Origin: RFSX01 sp964567435
Lineage (GTDB): Bacteria > Bacteroidota > Bacteroidia > Chitinophagales > Saprospiraceae
Direction: 5' to 3'
Length of the DNA: 64,000 nt
Assembly: GCA_964567435.1 (NCBI GenBank)
Contig: CAZMMQ010000002.1
Coordinates: 1 to 64,000, forward strand
Positions 51,950 to 61,386 of this stretch are shown here, piece after piece (the first letter of the stretch is position 1; each line of letters starts with the position of its first letter). The notes beneath the pieces were generated by a model that was not told the origin of the DNA, did not search any database, and worked only from the letters and a program-made list of their open reading frames with translations. Made by a program: the position numbers and the translations under genes.

Positions 51950-52588
51950 ATGAATCTTAATTCAATACGTAGGAGGAATGAAGAAGAATACTGGAATATC
52001 CTTACTCACGCCATTGGTATCCCCGTATCAGGAGGTGTGATGTTCTACATGCTCATTACCATCCAACCTAATCTTGATGGTAAATTACTGGCTATTCTTT
52101 TAATGGGATTAAGCTCCATGCTAGTCTATATTACATCAACAATATATCATTACTATTGGGATAAACCTTACAGACCTCGATTAAGGACTATAGACCATAT
52201 AAGTATATATTTTCTGATAGCTGGGACTTATACCCCATTTTTGATTTTTGTATTTCAAGATGAGACAAGTGGACAACTCCTTCGACTTATTTGGGGACTA
52301 GCAATAATAGGTACCTTATATAAATTATTCTACACTGGAAAATTTGAAAACTTATCTCTTGCCTTTTACATCTTAATGGGGTGTTCCATCTTTGTAGAAT
52401 ATGACACCTTTGTTCACAATACACCTGATGATACATTGGGGCTAGTAACAATAGGTGGTGCCTTGTACCTCATTGGTGTCGTTTTCTACAGATGGAAAAG
52501 TCTGAAGTTCAATCATGCTGTCTGGCACATTTTTGTCTTGATGGCTAATTTATTTCATTTTGCGGCAGTGTACACTTTAATTAATTAA
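51950..52588 (+). CDS. Hemolysin III family (PAQR-like) membrane protein
   Basis: A 212-residue seven-helix protein of the Hly-III/PAQR family. The conserved residues of the family are visible: an N-terminal E-x-N-x-x-x-H-x-x-G block (EEYWNILTHAIGIP), SxxxH in TSTIYHYY, DHISIYFLIAGTYTP in the third helix, and NHAVWHIFVLMANLFHF near the C terminus. The His and Asp positions could bind a metal, as in PAQR proteins. It lies 14 bases after the lipoprotein hydrolase and may be the last gene of that run. It is convergent with the HEAT-like gene. Confidence 0.92.
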   Translation: MNLNSIRRRNEEEYWNILTHAIGIPVSGGVMFYMLITIQPNLDGKLLAILLMGLSSMLVYITSTIYHYYWDKPYRPRLRTIDHISIYFLIAGTYTPFLIFVFQDETSGQLLRLIWGLAIIGTLYKLFYTGKFENLSLAFYILMGCSIFVEYDTFVHNTPDDTLGLVTIGGALYLIGVVFYRWKSLKFNHAVWHIFVLMANLFHFAAVYTLIN

Positions 52589-52594
52589 GAATCA

Positions 52595-53119
52595 TCAGGT
52601 ACTAAATCTTTTAATAGCTCTTCTGCATCTATACTTTAATCCTGCACTACCATGAGGTAGGTGTTCTTTAAGGACTGCTACTAAATCTTCTTGTAATTCT
52701 GGATAGTTAGCGGCAATATTCTCTAATATATTTATAGAATAGCATCTCACTGCTACAGGCGCCTTTGCATCTTCTAAGTACTTCATACTTCTGTCAAAAA
52801 TTTCCCCTTCCAATTTTTCAGGTATATCGATTTCGGAAATGACTTTCATTGTATTTCGTATAACGGCATTGTGTGACGCTATATCAAGATTAGCCAACAT
52901 CTTTTCAAGATAGGGATAGATTAACTTAGGATAATTAGTTCCTATTTCTCCTATTGCCCAGGCTGACCGTTGATTATACCTCCATTTTTCATGAAAAAAG
53001 TAAATCATTAATTCCTTCATCCTGGTTTTAGAATGCCCAACGTAGGATACTATATCATCTCGCAAGGCTTTGTTATGACCTGCGTCCAAACACTCTTGGA
53101 TGTATGAAGATTTTGTCAT
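52595..53119 (-). CDS. HEAT/adaptin-like helical repeat protein
   Basis: A 174-residue soluble protein predicted to be all alpha-helical, with about four HEAT-like helical pairs. Segments such as YNQRSAWAIGEIGTNYPKLI and AVRCYSINILENIAANYPEL have the spacing of the family (a small residue, then a hydrophobic helix, with Pro at the turn). No enzyme motif or membrane segment is present. Probably a protein-interaction scaffold. It is divergent from metG with a 155-base gap and convergent with the hemolysin-III gene by 6 bases. Confidence 0.7.
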   Translation of the reverse strand: MTKSSYIQECLDAGHNKALRDDIVSYVGHSKTRMKELMIYFFHEKWRYNQRSAWAIGEIGTNYPKLIYPYLEKMLANLDIASHNAVIRNTMKVISEIDIPEKLEGEIFDRSMKYLEDAKAPVAVRCYSINILENIAANYPELQEDLVAVLKEHLPHGSAGLKYRCRRAIKRFST

Positions 53120-53183
53120 TATGTAAGTATAGATAATTCCTGTAAAAGTGAATCATATATATAGATTAATTGCATTATAAATC

Positions 53184-53191
53184 TATCTTTG
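53184..53191 (+). promoter_or_regulatory. TATCTTTG -7 box of metG
   Basis: An exact TAnnTTTG match about 83 bases upstream of the metG ATG. The predicted transcript would have a leader of about 75-80 bases. No TTG lies at the standard 19-base spacing. Confidence 0.5.
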
Positions 53192-53274
53192 CACGCTGTC
53201 CCAGTATAGCACATGCACATCCCATTTTTCATTCCAAAAGCACGTTTTTATTTAATTCGAGATAGGATGATAAG

Positions 53275-55407
53275 ATGAGAGAAATTAAAAGGTACCTAGT
53301 GACAGCGGCACTTCCTTATGCCAATGGACCATTACATATAGGCCATCTTGCTGGCGCATACCTTTCTGGAGATATATACACTAGATTTTTAAGACTCTAT
53401 GGAAAAGATGTACTGTATATATGTGGGTCAGATGAACATGGAGCTGCTATAACAATAAAAGCACTCAAAGAGAATAAATCTCCACAGGAAATTGTTGATG
53501 AGTATCATGGACTGTTCAAGCAGACCTTTACGGAGATGGGAATCAATTTTGATCATTATCATCGTACTTCTGCAGAACTTCACCACAAAACTTCACAAGA
53601 GTTCTTCTCTACCTTACACAAAAAAGGAGAATTTACAGAAGTAGAGTCTGAGCAATATTATGACCCAGTTTCTGAACAATTTCTTGCAGACCGATACATA
53701 AAAGGAACCTGTCCAAAGTGCAATTATGATTCTGCCTACGGAGATCAATGCGAGAATTGCGGCACCACCTTAAGCCCTACTGAGCTAATCCAGCCTCAGA
53801 GTACCTTGAGCGATGGTAAGCCCGAATTACGAAAAACAAAACATTGGTATCTCCCTCTTAATAAATATGAAGATTGGTTGAGAGAATGGATAGACAATGG
53901 TACTGTCAATGGGGAGCAATTACATTACCCAGAAGATTGGAAAAAACATGTAATTGGTCAGTGTAAATCTTGGCTTGATACAGGGCTCATGCCTAGAGCA
54001 ATGACTAGAGACTTGACATGGGGAGTAGATGTACCACAAGATATTAAGGGGTCAGAGGGCAAGAAACTTTATGTCTGGCTTGATGCACCGATAGGTTATA
54101 TTTCTTCTACCAAACAATGGGCCTTAGAAAACAAGAAAGAATGGGAACCATATTGGAAAGATAAGTCTTCTGCACTTGTCCACTTTATAGGAAAAGATAA
54201 TATTGTGTTTCACTGTATTATTTTCCCAGCCATTCTTAAAGCACATGGTGACTATGTTCTCCCAATTAATGTCCCCGCCAATCAATTCATGAATCTGGAA
54301 GGCGATAAAATTTCTACCTCTAGAAATTGGGCGATATGGGTCCATGAGTACTTAAAGGAATTACCTAACAAGCAGGATGAGTTGAGATACGCAATGATCA
54401 AAAATATGCCTGAGCAAAAGGATAGTGAATTTACATGGAAGGCATACCAAGATGCAAACAATAACGAACTGGTTAATAACCTAGCCAACTTCATCAATAG
54501 GGTCATCGTCCTGACCAATAAGTATTATGAAGGCGTTGTCCCCGACTTTGATGAAGGGCTGGATATCATAGGTGCAGAGAGCGATGATGACATCAGCTTT
54601 CATGATGCGGAAATGCTAAGATTATTTGACAATGTGGATGCGCTCTGCGCCAGTCTTAGAAAGTATGACTTTAGAGGAGGCTTACGATCGCTTATGGAGA
54701 TTTCATCTCAAGGAAACCAAATACTACAATTCAATGAACCTTGGAAACAAGTAAAGACTGAGCCAGAAAAAGTAAAAGTTGTCATGAATTTGATGCTCCA
54801 ATATGTAAATGCAATGAGCATTATCATGAGACCATTCCTCCCATTCACATCTGACAAACTAACCAGTTTACTGAATATAGAAACAATAAACGAAGATGGA
54901 GAATTGTTGGCATTGTGCAATCAACTTGCTGAGGGTGAGGCACTAATGCCTGCCGGGCATAAGATTAATGAACCAAAACATCTTTTTACAAGAATTGAGG
55001 ATGAGGTTATCCAAGATCAAGTAAATAGACTTATGGCTTCCGCCGCTAAAGCTGAAAGCAATGAGTCTAAGCCCATAAAGGAGACCATCAATTATGATGA
55101 CTTCATGAAAATGGATTTGAGAGTAGCAACAATTACTGCTGCTGAGAAAGTCAAAAAAGCTGATAAGCTATTGCAATTGACCTTGGACGTGGGTTTCGAA
55201 ACGAGAACTGTGGTATCAGGTATTGCTCAGCATTTCGAACCTACTCAAATTGTTGGACAAAAAGTGACTTTACTTGCAAATCTAGCACCTCGAAAAATAA
55301 GAGGCGTAGTATCCAAAGGTATGATCTTAATGTCCGAAAATGAAGATGGCTCACTCAAGTTTGTAGAGCCAGGAACAGAAAGTGAAAATGGTGCTGGAAT
55401 CAGTTAG
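53275..55407 (+). CDS. metG: Methionyl-tRNA synthetase with C-terminal tRNA-binding domain
   Basis: Class I aminoacyl-tRNA synthetase of 710 residues. The HIGH motif is in PLHIGHLAGAY near residue 20. A zinc knuckle lies in the 140-160 region with two CxxC pairs (CPKC and CENC). The KMSKS motif is the variant KISTS. An anticodon-binding helical domain covers about 400-560. A Trbp111-like domain covers about 605-710 (FMKMDLRVATITAAEKVKKA). Full-length and intact. It overlaps the convergent CpeT-like gene by 8 bases. Confidence 0.97.
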   Translation: MREIKRYLVTAALPYANGPLHIGHLAGAYLSGDIYTRFLRLYGKDVLYICGSDEHGAAITIKALKENKSPQEIVDEYHGLFKQTFTEMGINFDHYHRTSAELHHKTSQEFFSTLHKKGEFTEVESEQYYDPVSEQFLADRYIKGTCPKCNYDSAYGDQCENCGTTLSPTELIQPQSTLSDGKPELRKTKHWYLPLNKYEDWLREWIDNGTVNGEQLHYPEDWKKHVIGQCKSWLDTGLMPRAMTRDLTWGVDVPQDIKGSEGKKLYVWLDAPIGYISSTKQWALENKKEWEPYWKDKSSALVHFIGKDNIVFHCIIFPAILKAHGDYVLPINVPANQFMNLEGDKISTSRNWAIWVHEYLKELPNKQDELRYAMIKNMPEQKDSEFTWKAYQDANNNELVNNLANFINRVIVLTNKYYEGVVPDFDEGLDIIGAESDDDISFHDAEMLRLFDNVDALCASLRKYDFRGGLRSLMEISSQGNQILQFNEPWKQVKTEPEKVKVVMNLMLQYVNAMSIIMRPFLPFTSDKLTSLLNIETINEDGELLALCNQLAEGEALMPAGHKINEPKHLFTRIEDEVIQDQVNRLMASAAKAESNESKPIKETINYDDFMKMDLRVATITAAEKVKKADKLLQLTLDVGFETRTVVSGIAQHFEPTQIVGQKVTLLANLAPRKIRGVVSKGMILMSENEDGSLKFVEPGTESENGAGIS

Positions 55408-56071
55408 AACGTATTCTCTTAAAGACTGAGGTACCTAGCTCTTTGCCCCATATTTGGTTACCAGATTTGTCAAAGCCTTTCTCCCAATTCATGAAGCTGT
55501 CTTCTCTTAGCTTAATTGTTGACGTCTTATAAGTAGCACCATTCAATGTGGTTTTGCACTGATCCATCCGAGTAGAGCCAGAATATGATCCATCGCCATG
55601 TCGCGTGATGTAGATTGTGCATCCCTCTTCAATGATTAAGTCACCAATGATATATTTGTCAAAGAACATAGGAGCCGCCCACTGGCCAATCGCAGTAGAA
55701 GCATCCTGCAGAGTATATACGTTACTTACAAAACCTCCGTTTTGATCACTCTCAATTTTATAAATCTTTTGGAATTGAGGCTTTGATGGTAAGTCGGATT
55801 CAAATTGCTCGGCATAAAGAAAGTGTCCTTCTCTATTCTCCCATATAGGTACTACCCTTAATGATTGCTCTACTGTTGTACTGTCCGAAGTACGTATACT
55901 TTCATTTTCAAAATATCCCACCATTAGCTTAGTCAAACTCTTAACATCATCAGACTTTACAAGATCATCTGAATTAACGGCTTTTTTTGTGCGGGTTCGA
56001 TCTACTGTTGATTTGGAACTCTTACACCCAATTAGAACAATTAAGAAAATAAATAGGGTTATTCTCACCAT
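55400..56071 (-). CDS. CpeT/CpcT-like (DUF1001) lipoprotein
   Basis: A lipoprotein of 223 residues from the preferred start MVRITLFIFLIVLIGC (lipobox GC). Residues after about 45 match the CpeT/CpcT family pattern: LTKLMVGYFENESI, then FLYAEQFESDLPSKPQFQKIY, then GCTIYITRHGDGSYSGSTRM with a Cys pair (GCT and DQCKTTL), then SFMNWEKGFDKSGNQIWG. In cyanobacteria this fold is a bilin-phycobiliprotein lyase. In this non-photosynthetic background no bilin role is expected, so its ligand is unknown. The frame remains open to 56092 (Met eight codons earlier). Its 3' end overlaps metG. Confidence 0.8.
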   Translation of the reverse strand: MVRITLFIFLIVLIGCKSSKSTVDRTRTKKAVNSDDLVKSDDVKSLTKLMVGYFENESIRTSDSTTVEQSLRVVPIWENREGHFLYAEQFESDLPSKPQFQKIYKIESDQNGGFVSNVYTLQDASTAIGQWAAPMFFDKYIIGDLIIEEGCTIYITRHGDGSYSGSTRMDQCKTTLNGATYKTSTIKLREDSFMNWEKGFDKSGNQIWGKELGTSVFKRIRSN

Positions 56072-56092
56072 ATTCCTGAAAATATTACACAT

Positions 56093-56545
56093 CCTTAGAG
56101 TATTTTTTTTGTTAACACAAAGATGGATTTTGTCAGTGTGCTTATCTCATTTTTATAAGTATTTTGAATAATATTAACGACATTCTCACCTAATTCAGCT
56201 TAGGGTCACTGTACAATAAAGACCTTTTCATAACTTCTCAAAAAATAACTAATATCGACGATTAGCTGAGGGATATATCCTGCCTGAGTCTTATCAAGTG
56301 ATTGTTTCTTATGGATAATCCAGCCATATCCAAATGTGAGGTAATGTGTTTAAGTGTTGGTTTTGGGTTCTAAATGAAAAGCATAGTCCCTTACGATGCT
56401 CTTTCAGAAAATGATATTAATCTCAATGAAAATCACCGATTTATGGTTTTACTTATAAGACAAACAAATGGGGGCATGATTATCTATTCTATATTTGCAT
56501 TATGCTATGGATACCCTTGTTTTTGCTTCCAAAAGTCTAACTATT
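56093..56545. other. Intergenic region between the CpeT-like and DUF4105 genes
   Basis: About 450 bases. The only element I can support is a TATATTTG box at 56490-56497, probably the promoter of the DUF4105 gene. An 82-codon frame at 56374-56622 overlaps that promoter and the gene start and is not thought to be real. Nothing else was recognised. Confidence 0.4.
56490..56497 (+). promoter_or_regulatory. TATATTTG -7 box of the DUF4105 gene
   Basis: An exact TAnnTTTG match. It would start transcription near 56503, downstream of the upstream ATG at 56495, so it supports the start at 56546. No good -33 TTG at 19 bases. Confidence 0.5.
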
Positions 56546-57670
56546 ATGCATCGATTGTTTCTCATTTGCCTTTTGGTTTTAAGTCCAAAACTGCTATCAA
56601 ATCTTCAAGCCCAGCTATCTAAGGAAGCTACTATCTCTATCATCACTTGTCGAGCTGGAGACGACTTATATAATATTTTTGGTCATAGCGCTATAAGAGT
56701 GCAAGACCCCGCTCAGCGAATGGACATAATCTATAACTATGGCATTTTTAGCTTTGATGAAGAAGGATTTATGACAAAATTTCTAAGAGGCAAATTGAAA
56801 TACTGGGTTGGAAAGTCCAATATGGCGTCTTTTAAGAGAGGATATATAAATGAAAAAAGGACCATCCTAGAGCAAAAACTCAACTTAGACCACATACAAA
56901 AAAACGACTTATATCAAGCTCTCGAAGAAAATTACAAACCGGAAAACCGCTACTACCTATATGACTTCTTTTTTGATAATTGCTCTACGCGTATCAGAGA
57001 TATCTTATTTTCAAATATTATTAATCTAAGGTATCCTACAAAACCAAAGTTGGAATTGAGCTTCAGACAACTGTTGGATCAACATACTTACAGAACACCA
57101 TGGACAGACTTTGGGATGGATCTCCTTGTAGGGACCATTTCTGATAGAACTGCTACTGTAGAAGAACAAATGTATTTGCCAGAATTTCTTTTCAATCACC
57201 TCAATGAAACAACAATCGAACAAAAAAATCTTGTAGCATCTTCTTCTTTGCTCCTGGATTTTGAAGAAATCGAACAGCAGAGAGACAAGACCCCATTCTT
57301 CACTCCCCTACTATTTTTTTCTATTCTCTTCTTGATAGAACTAATTCTCTATTTCTATAATTCCACTTTAATATTGGTAAGGATATATGATAAACTTTGG
57401 TATCTATTCGCAGGTTTAGGTGGATTAATATTGACTTTTATGTGGTTTGGCACAGATCACATAGCCACCAAATCGAACCTTAATTTACTTTGGATGAATC
57501 CAATTTTTGTATTGGCTACATTTACAAAGTCACGGAAGATTGCAGTGGTTATTCTTGTGTTACTTGCTATATCTGTTCTTCAATCTACATTCTTACAAAA
57601 TTATCATGGAGCTGTTTACCTTATAATTGGGATTCTATTTTTAAAAATTCTACGTCAGGTAAAGGGGTGA
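56546..57670 (+). CDS. DUF4105 (Lnb-like) membrane protein
   Basis: A 374-residue protein. A signal peptide covers about 1-23 (LFLICLLVLSPKLLSNLQAQ). The periplasmic DUF4105 domain covers about 30-215: CRAGDDLYNIFGHSAIRVQDP, YNYGIFSFDEEGF, LEQKLNLDHIQK, and ENRYYLYDFFFDNCSTRIRD. This is the class that contains the N-terminal domain of lacto-N-biosidase-like (Lnb) proteins. The conserved Cys, His and Asp residues in GDDLYNIFGHSA and DNCSTR look catalytic. Three or more membrane helices follow at about 265-370. No signal peptide would exist if translation began at 56495. Confidence 0.85.
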   Translation: MHRLFLICLLVLSPKLLSNLQAQLSKEATISIITCRAGDDLYNIFGHSAIRVQDPAQRMDIIYNYGIFSFDEEGFMTKFLRGKLKYWVGKSNMASFKRGYINEKRTILEQKLNLDHIQKNDLYQALEENYKPENRYYLYDFFFDNCSTRIRDILFSNIINLRYPTKPKLELSFRQLLDQHTYRTPWTDFGMDLLVGTISDRTATVEEQMYLPEFLFNHLNETTIEQKNLVASSSLLLDFEEIEQQRDKTPFFTPLLFFSILFLIELILYFYNSTLILVRIYDKLWYLFAGLGGLILTFMWFGTDHIATKSNLNLLWMNPIFVLATFTKSRKIAVVILVLLAISVLQSTFLQNYHGAVYLIIGILFLKILRQVKG

Positions 57671-57804
57671 ATAAACGACAGTAATATTTACTCAAAACTG
57701 TCGTTTTGACATCTAAGAATAAACAAAAGACTCATTTTGTCAGTCGATTTAGACTTATTTAGTGTTGGTACATATATTGACAATTAAGATGCAAATAGAA
57801 AAAG

Positions 57805-60207
57805 ATGTTTGAAGATCTGGTATTCCCTATATTACATAGTAGTGATGATGGTGACATCCTTCCTTATATAACTATCAACGAAAAAGAAGATGAATCTGGA
57901 AAAACGGTGGAGTACCCTGGTCAGTTACCAGTACTTGCTCTTAAAAACACGGTATTATTCCCAGGTGTCGTCATTCCCATTACTGTAGGCAGAACTAAGA
58001 GTGTCAAAGCAGTAAAAAAGGCATATGAAGGTCACAAGCTGGTCGCTGTATTTTCTCAAATAGATCCAATTACTGAAGACCCAAACATCGATGATTTGTA
58101 TCGAATAGGGACGACAGCCAAAATCATTAAGCTTCTTACCATGCCAGATGGTAGCACTACAGCTATCTTACAAGGTAAACGTCGTTGCCAATTAAATACA
58201 TTGATTCAGGTAGAACCATTTCTTATGGGTGCAGTAGAGCAGGTACCTGTCATGCCAAATGAGGAGATGGAATTCAAGGCGATGATGAGTAGTATAAAAG
58301 ATACCGCCAAACAGATTATTGAACTTTCTCCCCAAATACCCAAAGAAGCCATGGTTATGCTTCAAAATATCAAAGGAGATGGTTTCCTTCTAAATTTTAT
58401 AGCATCTAACATCAATATCCCAATTAAAGACAAGCAAAAAATCCTTGAAATTGAAATGATCAAGGATAAGGCCACTGTCATTCTTAAAAAAGTGGATCAA
58501 GAGATGCAAATGCTTAAGGTCAAAGGCCAAATAGAATCTAAGGTAAGAGGTGACATTGAAAGACAACAGAGAGATTATTTCTTAAACCAACAACTGAAAA
58601 CGATTCAAGATGAATTGGGTGATAATCCTCAAAAGGAGGCTATAGAAGAACTAAAACTTAGAGCTGCTGACATGAAATGGCCAGATTATGCGGCCAAGCA
58701 ATTTGAAAAACAAATCGCGAAAGTACAGCGTATCAATCCTCAAGTTGCAGAATATTCTGTGACCCTTAATTATTTGGAGCTGATGTTAGATTTGCCATGG
58801 GAGACTTATACTGAGGACAACTTTGATCTCAAAAGCGTATCCAAAATCCTAGATGAAGATCATTATGGATTACAAGATGTTAAGGAGCGCATATTGGAAC
58901 ATCTTGCTGTCTTAAAGTTGAAAGGAGATATGAAAGCACCTATCATCTTACTGGTAGGTCCTCCTGGCGTCGGTAAGACCAGTCTAGGCAAATCAGTTGC
59001 TAAAGCATTGCAACGTGAATTTATAAGAATGTCATTAGGTGGATTACATGATGAAAGTGAGATCAGAGGTCATAGAAAAACATATATCGGCGCTATGCCT
59101 GGCCGTATTCTTCAGTCGCTGAAAAAAGCAGGGTCATCCAATCCAGTATTTATTTTAGATGAGATAGACAAAGTAGGCAAAGACTTTAGAGGAGACCCAT
59201 CTTCGGCGCTTCTGGAAGTATTAGATCCAGAACAGAATTCGACTTTCTATGACAACTATTTAGAATTAGATTATGATTTGTCCAAGGTGATGTTTATAGC
59301 TACCGCTAACTCACTCAACACCATACAGACTGCTTTGCTGGACCGAATGGAGGTAATCAATGTCAGCGGGTATTCTACTGAAGAGAAAATTGAGATAGCT
59401 AAAAAGCACTTGGTACCAAAACAAAGAAAAGCTCATGGACTCAAAGGGTCTGATGCAACAATGACAAAAGCGACTCTAGCTAATCTCATTAGTGATTATA
59501 CAAGAGAATCTGGCGTAAGGTCTTTGGATAGGGTGATTGCAGGTGTCATGAGAAAAGTGGCCAAGCACAAAGCGATGGATGAAACATATGACAAATCCAT
59601 CAAGCCAAATCAACTACATGAGATAATAGGTCCAGCAAAATTCACTAAAGATGACAGTACTAAAATTTCTTCACCTGGAGTAGCAATAGGACTGGCATGG
59701 ACGAAGGTTGGTGGTGATATCTTATTCATCGAGACCAGTTTGAGTGCTGGAAAAGGCAAGCTCATACTTACTGGAAATCTTGGTGATGTCATGAAAGAAT
59801 CTGCAACGACTGCACTTAGTTATATTAAAGCAAATGCTAAAAAGCTAGGGATAAATGCGAGTGAATTCGAAAAGTATGATATCCATGTGCATGTACCCCA
59901 AGGCGCTATACCTAAGGACGGACCTAGTGCTGGTATCACTATGATGACATCCATAAGTTCAGCATTTTTAAAAAAGAAGGTAAAAAGAGGGATTGCTATG
60001 TCAGGCGAAATTACACTTCGCGGACGTGTATTACCTGTGGGTGGTATCAAGGAAAAGGTACTTGCCGCAAAACGGGCTGGTCTCAAAGAGGTTGTTCTAT
60101 GTAATCAAAATGAAAAAGACGTCAAGAAAATAAATGCAGATTTTATCAAAGACATGACTTTCAAATTTGTTGAAAATATGGATGATGTCCTAGAATACGT
60201 ATTGTAA
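57805..60207 (+). CDS. lon: ATP-dependent protease Lon
   Basis: Cytoplasmic AAA+ serine protease that degrades damaged or regulatory proteins. It has 800 residues. An N-terminal LON domain (about 35-235, LPVLALKNTVLFPGVVIPIT) is followed by a helical region and the AAA+ module with Walker A GPPGVGKTS. The protease domain has the Ser708 in DGPSAG and Lys751 in GGIKEKVLAA, the Ser/Lys dyad. It begins with an Asp/Glu-rich N-terminal extension. No heat-shock promoter (CIRCE-like inverted repeat) was found upstream in the 134-base gap. Confidence 0.97.
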   Translation: MFEDLVFPILHSSDDGDILPYITINEKEDESGKTVEYPGQLPVLALKNTVLFPGVVIPITVGRTKSVKAVKKAYEGHKLVAVFSQIDPITEDPNIDDLYRIGTTAKIIKLLTMPDGSTTAILQGKRRCQLNTLIQVEPFLMGAVEQVPVMPNEEMEFKAMMSSIKDTAKQIIELSPQIPKEAMVMLQNIKGDGFLLNFIASNINIPIKDKQKILEIEMIKDKATVILKKVDQEMQMLKVKGQIESKVRGDIERQQRDYFLNQQLKTIQDELGDNPQKEAIEELKLRAADMKWPDYAAKQFEKQIAKVQRINPQVAEYSVTLNYLELMLDLPWETYTEDNFDLKSVSKILDEDHYGLQDVKERILEHLAVLKLKGDMKAPIILLVGPPGVGKTSLGKSVAKALQREFIRMSLGGLHDESEIRGHRKTYIGAMPGRILQSLKKAGSSNPVFILDEIDKVGKDFRGDPSSALLEVLDPEQNSTFYDNYLELDYDLSKVMFIATANSLNTIQTALLDRMEVINVSGYSTEEKIEIAKKHLVPKQRKAHGLKGSDATMTKATLANLISDYTRESGVRSLDRVIAGVMRKVAKHKAMDETYDKSIKPNQLHEIIGPAKFTKDDSTKISSPGVAIGLAWTKVGGDILFIETSLSAGKGKLILTGNLGDVMKESATTALSYIKANAKKLGINASEFEKYDIHVHVPQGAIPKDGPSAGITMMTSISSAFLKKKVKRGIAMSGEITLRGRVLPVGGIKEKVLAAKRAGLKEVVLCNQNEKDVKKINADFIKDMTFKFVENMDDVLEYVL

Positions 60208-60286
60208 GATGTTTTAGCGGTTAAAATGCCGTTAAAGGCTGGAAAAATCCTAATCTTGCTAATAAGAATATTGTTTTTTTATAGAT

Positions 60287-60949
60287 ATGAATAAGGTATT
60301 AATCGCCGTTCTTTTCCTTTTATTTGTTACAAATGCTTATACACAGGATAAGCCAAAAGAAGAACGTGTCGTCCAGTTTAGTGGAATTGTTGTAACCGAA
60401 GATACCAATGGTGAGATTATGCCACTACCCTATACATCAATTGCTGTGAAAGGAACATCAAGGGGTACTTACTCTGAAATAGATGGGTTCTTTTCGATTG
60501 CCGCCAGAATTGGTGACACCCTATCATTTAGTAGAATTGGATTTCAAACTGTAGAACATTCAGTATCAGACACCTTAAGTTCTGATTTCTATTCGTGGTA
60601 CCAAGTAATGTCTGAAGATGACATTTTACTGCCAGAAGCCGTTATCTACCCATGGCCAAGCAGAGAACATTACAAAATTGAATTTCTAGCCTTGGACATC
60701 AGTAATGAACTACGCCAAAGAGCGGAAGAGAATCTGGCCGCTGAAGTACTTAACCGATTACAATACGAAGTTCCCCCTGATGGTCAAAATGCTTTTGAGC
60801 TAGAACGTATTAATAAGAATATAGAATATCAATATGCTGGTCAATACAAACCTCAGAAGATATTTGATGTTGTTGCTTGGAGTCAATTTATAAAGGCATG
60901 GAAAAGAGGAGACTTTAAACGTAAAAAGAAAAAGAACTCAAACAAATAA
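60287..60949 (+). CDS. Carboxypeptidase-regulatory-like domain protein
   Basis: A 220-residue secreted or periplasmic protein. A signal peptide covers about 1-19 (LLFVTNAYTQ). The CarboxypepD_reg-like domain is at about 30-100: FSGIVVTEDTNGEIMPLPYT, then SIAVKGTSRGTYSEIDGFF and FSRIGFQTVEH. These beta-sandwich domains usually precede a larger module, but here the C-terminal half is short (about 120 residues), helical, and ends in a very basic tail (RGDFKRKKKKNSNK). The family is often linked to TonB-dependent receptors, which are absent nearby. 80 bases downstream of lon, same strand. Confidence 0.8.
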   Translation: MNKVLIAVLFLLFVTNAYTQDKPKEERVVQFSGIVVTEDTNGEIMPLPYTSIAVKGTSRGTYSEIDGFFSIAARIGDTLSFSRIGFQTVEHSVSDTLSSDFYSWYQVMSEDDILLPEAVIYPWPSREHYKIEFLALDISNELRQRAEENLAAEVLNRLQYEVPPDGQNAFELERINKNIEYQYAGQYKPQKIFDVVAWSQFIKAWKRGDFKRKKKKNSNK

Positions 60950-61001
60950 ATCTTCCAATGGTCAGATTTTCGTAGATTAACGATAACAACAACTTGCTAC
61001 C

Positions 61002-61367
61002 ATGCCTAAGAAACAAACTTGCCTAGAGTGCAAAGACCAAATCTTTGGAAGGGTCGATAAGAAATTCTGCTCAGATCAGTGCCGAACCATTCATCATAAT
61101 CGTCAGAATTCAGATTCTAACAATTTCATGCGTAACATAAATAATATACTCAGAAAGAATAGGCGAATACTCAATGCACTCAATCCAAGAGAAAAATCCA
61201 AGACTACTAAAACAGAATTGCTTGATAGGGGTTTTAAATTCAGCTATTTCACAAATGAGTATATTACTAAAGGCGGCAAAGTCTATAAGTTTTGCTACGA
61301 ACAAGGGTATTTAGATTTAGGAAAAGGCTATTATGCTATTGTTAGACGCAAAGAATACGTGGATTAG
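61002..61367 (+). CDS. Small zinc-ribbon-containing protein of unknown function
   Basis: A 121-residue protein with an N-terminal four-cysteine cluster: CLEC and CSDQC in MPKKQTCLECKDQIFGRVD...KKFCSDQCRTIHHN, a likely zinc knuckle with a nearby His-His. The rest is Lys/Arg/Asn-rich (NINNILRKNRRIL) and ends in a KFCYEQGYLDLGKGYYAIV region. The basic middle may bind nucleic acid. A DUF2116-like Zn-ribbon relative is possible. 52 bases after the previous gene. Function unknown. Confidence 0.7.
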   Translation: MPKKQTCLECKDQIFGRVDKKFCSDQCRTIHHNRQNSDSNNFMRNINNILRKNRRILNALNPREKSKTTKTELLDRGFKFSYFTNEYITKGGKVYKFCYEQGYLDLGKGYYAIVRRKEYVD

Positions 61368-61386
61368 ACTCTACCTTGAACTAAAT

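Noticed and set aside
56374..56622. An 82-codon plus-strand frame before the DUF4105 gene
   Set aside because: It overlaps the DUF4105 gene in another frame and contains its promoter box. Its composition is unlike a bacterial protein and it has no recognisable domain.
57671..57804. A CIRCE-like heat-shock operator before lon
   Set aside because: No 9-bp inverted repeat with a 9-base spacer of the CIRCE type was found in the gap.
60208..60286. A terminator after lon
   Set aside because: The GCGG / CCGT stretch near 60220-60235 does not pair well enough and has no U tract.
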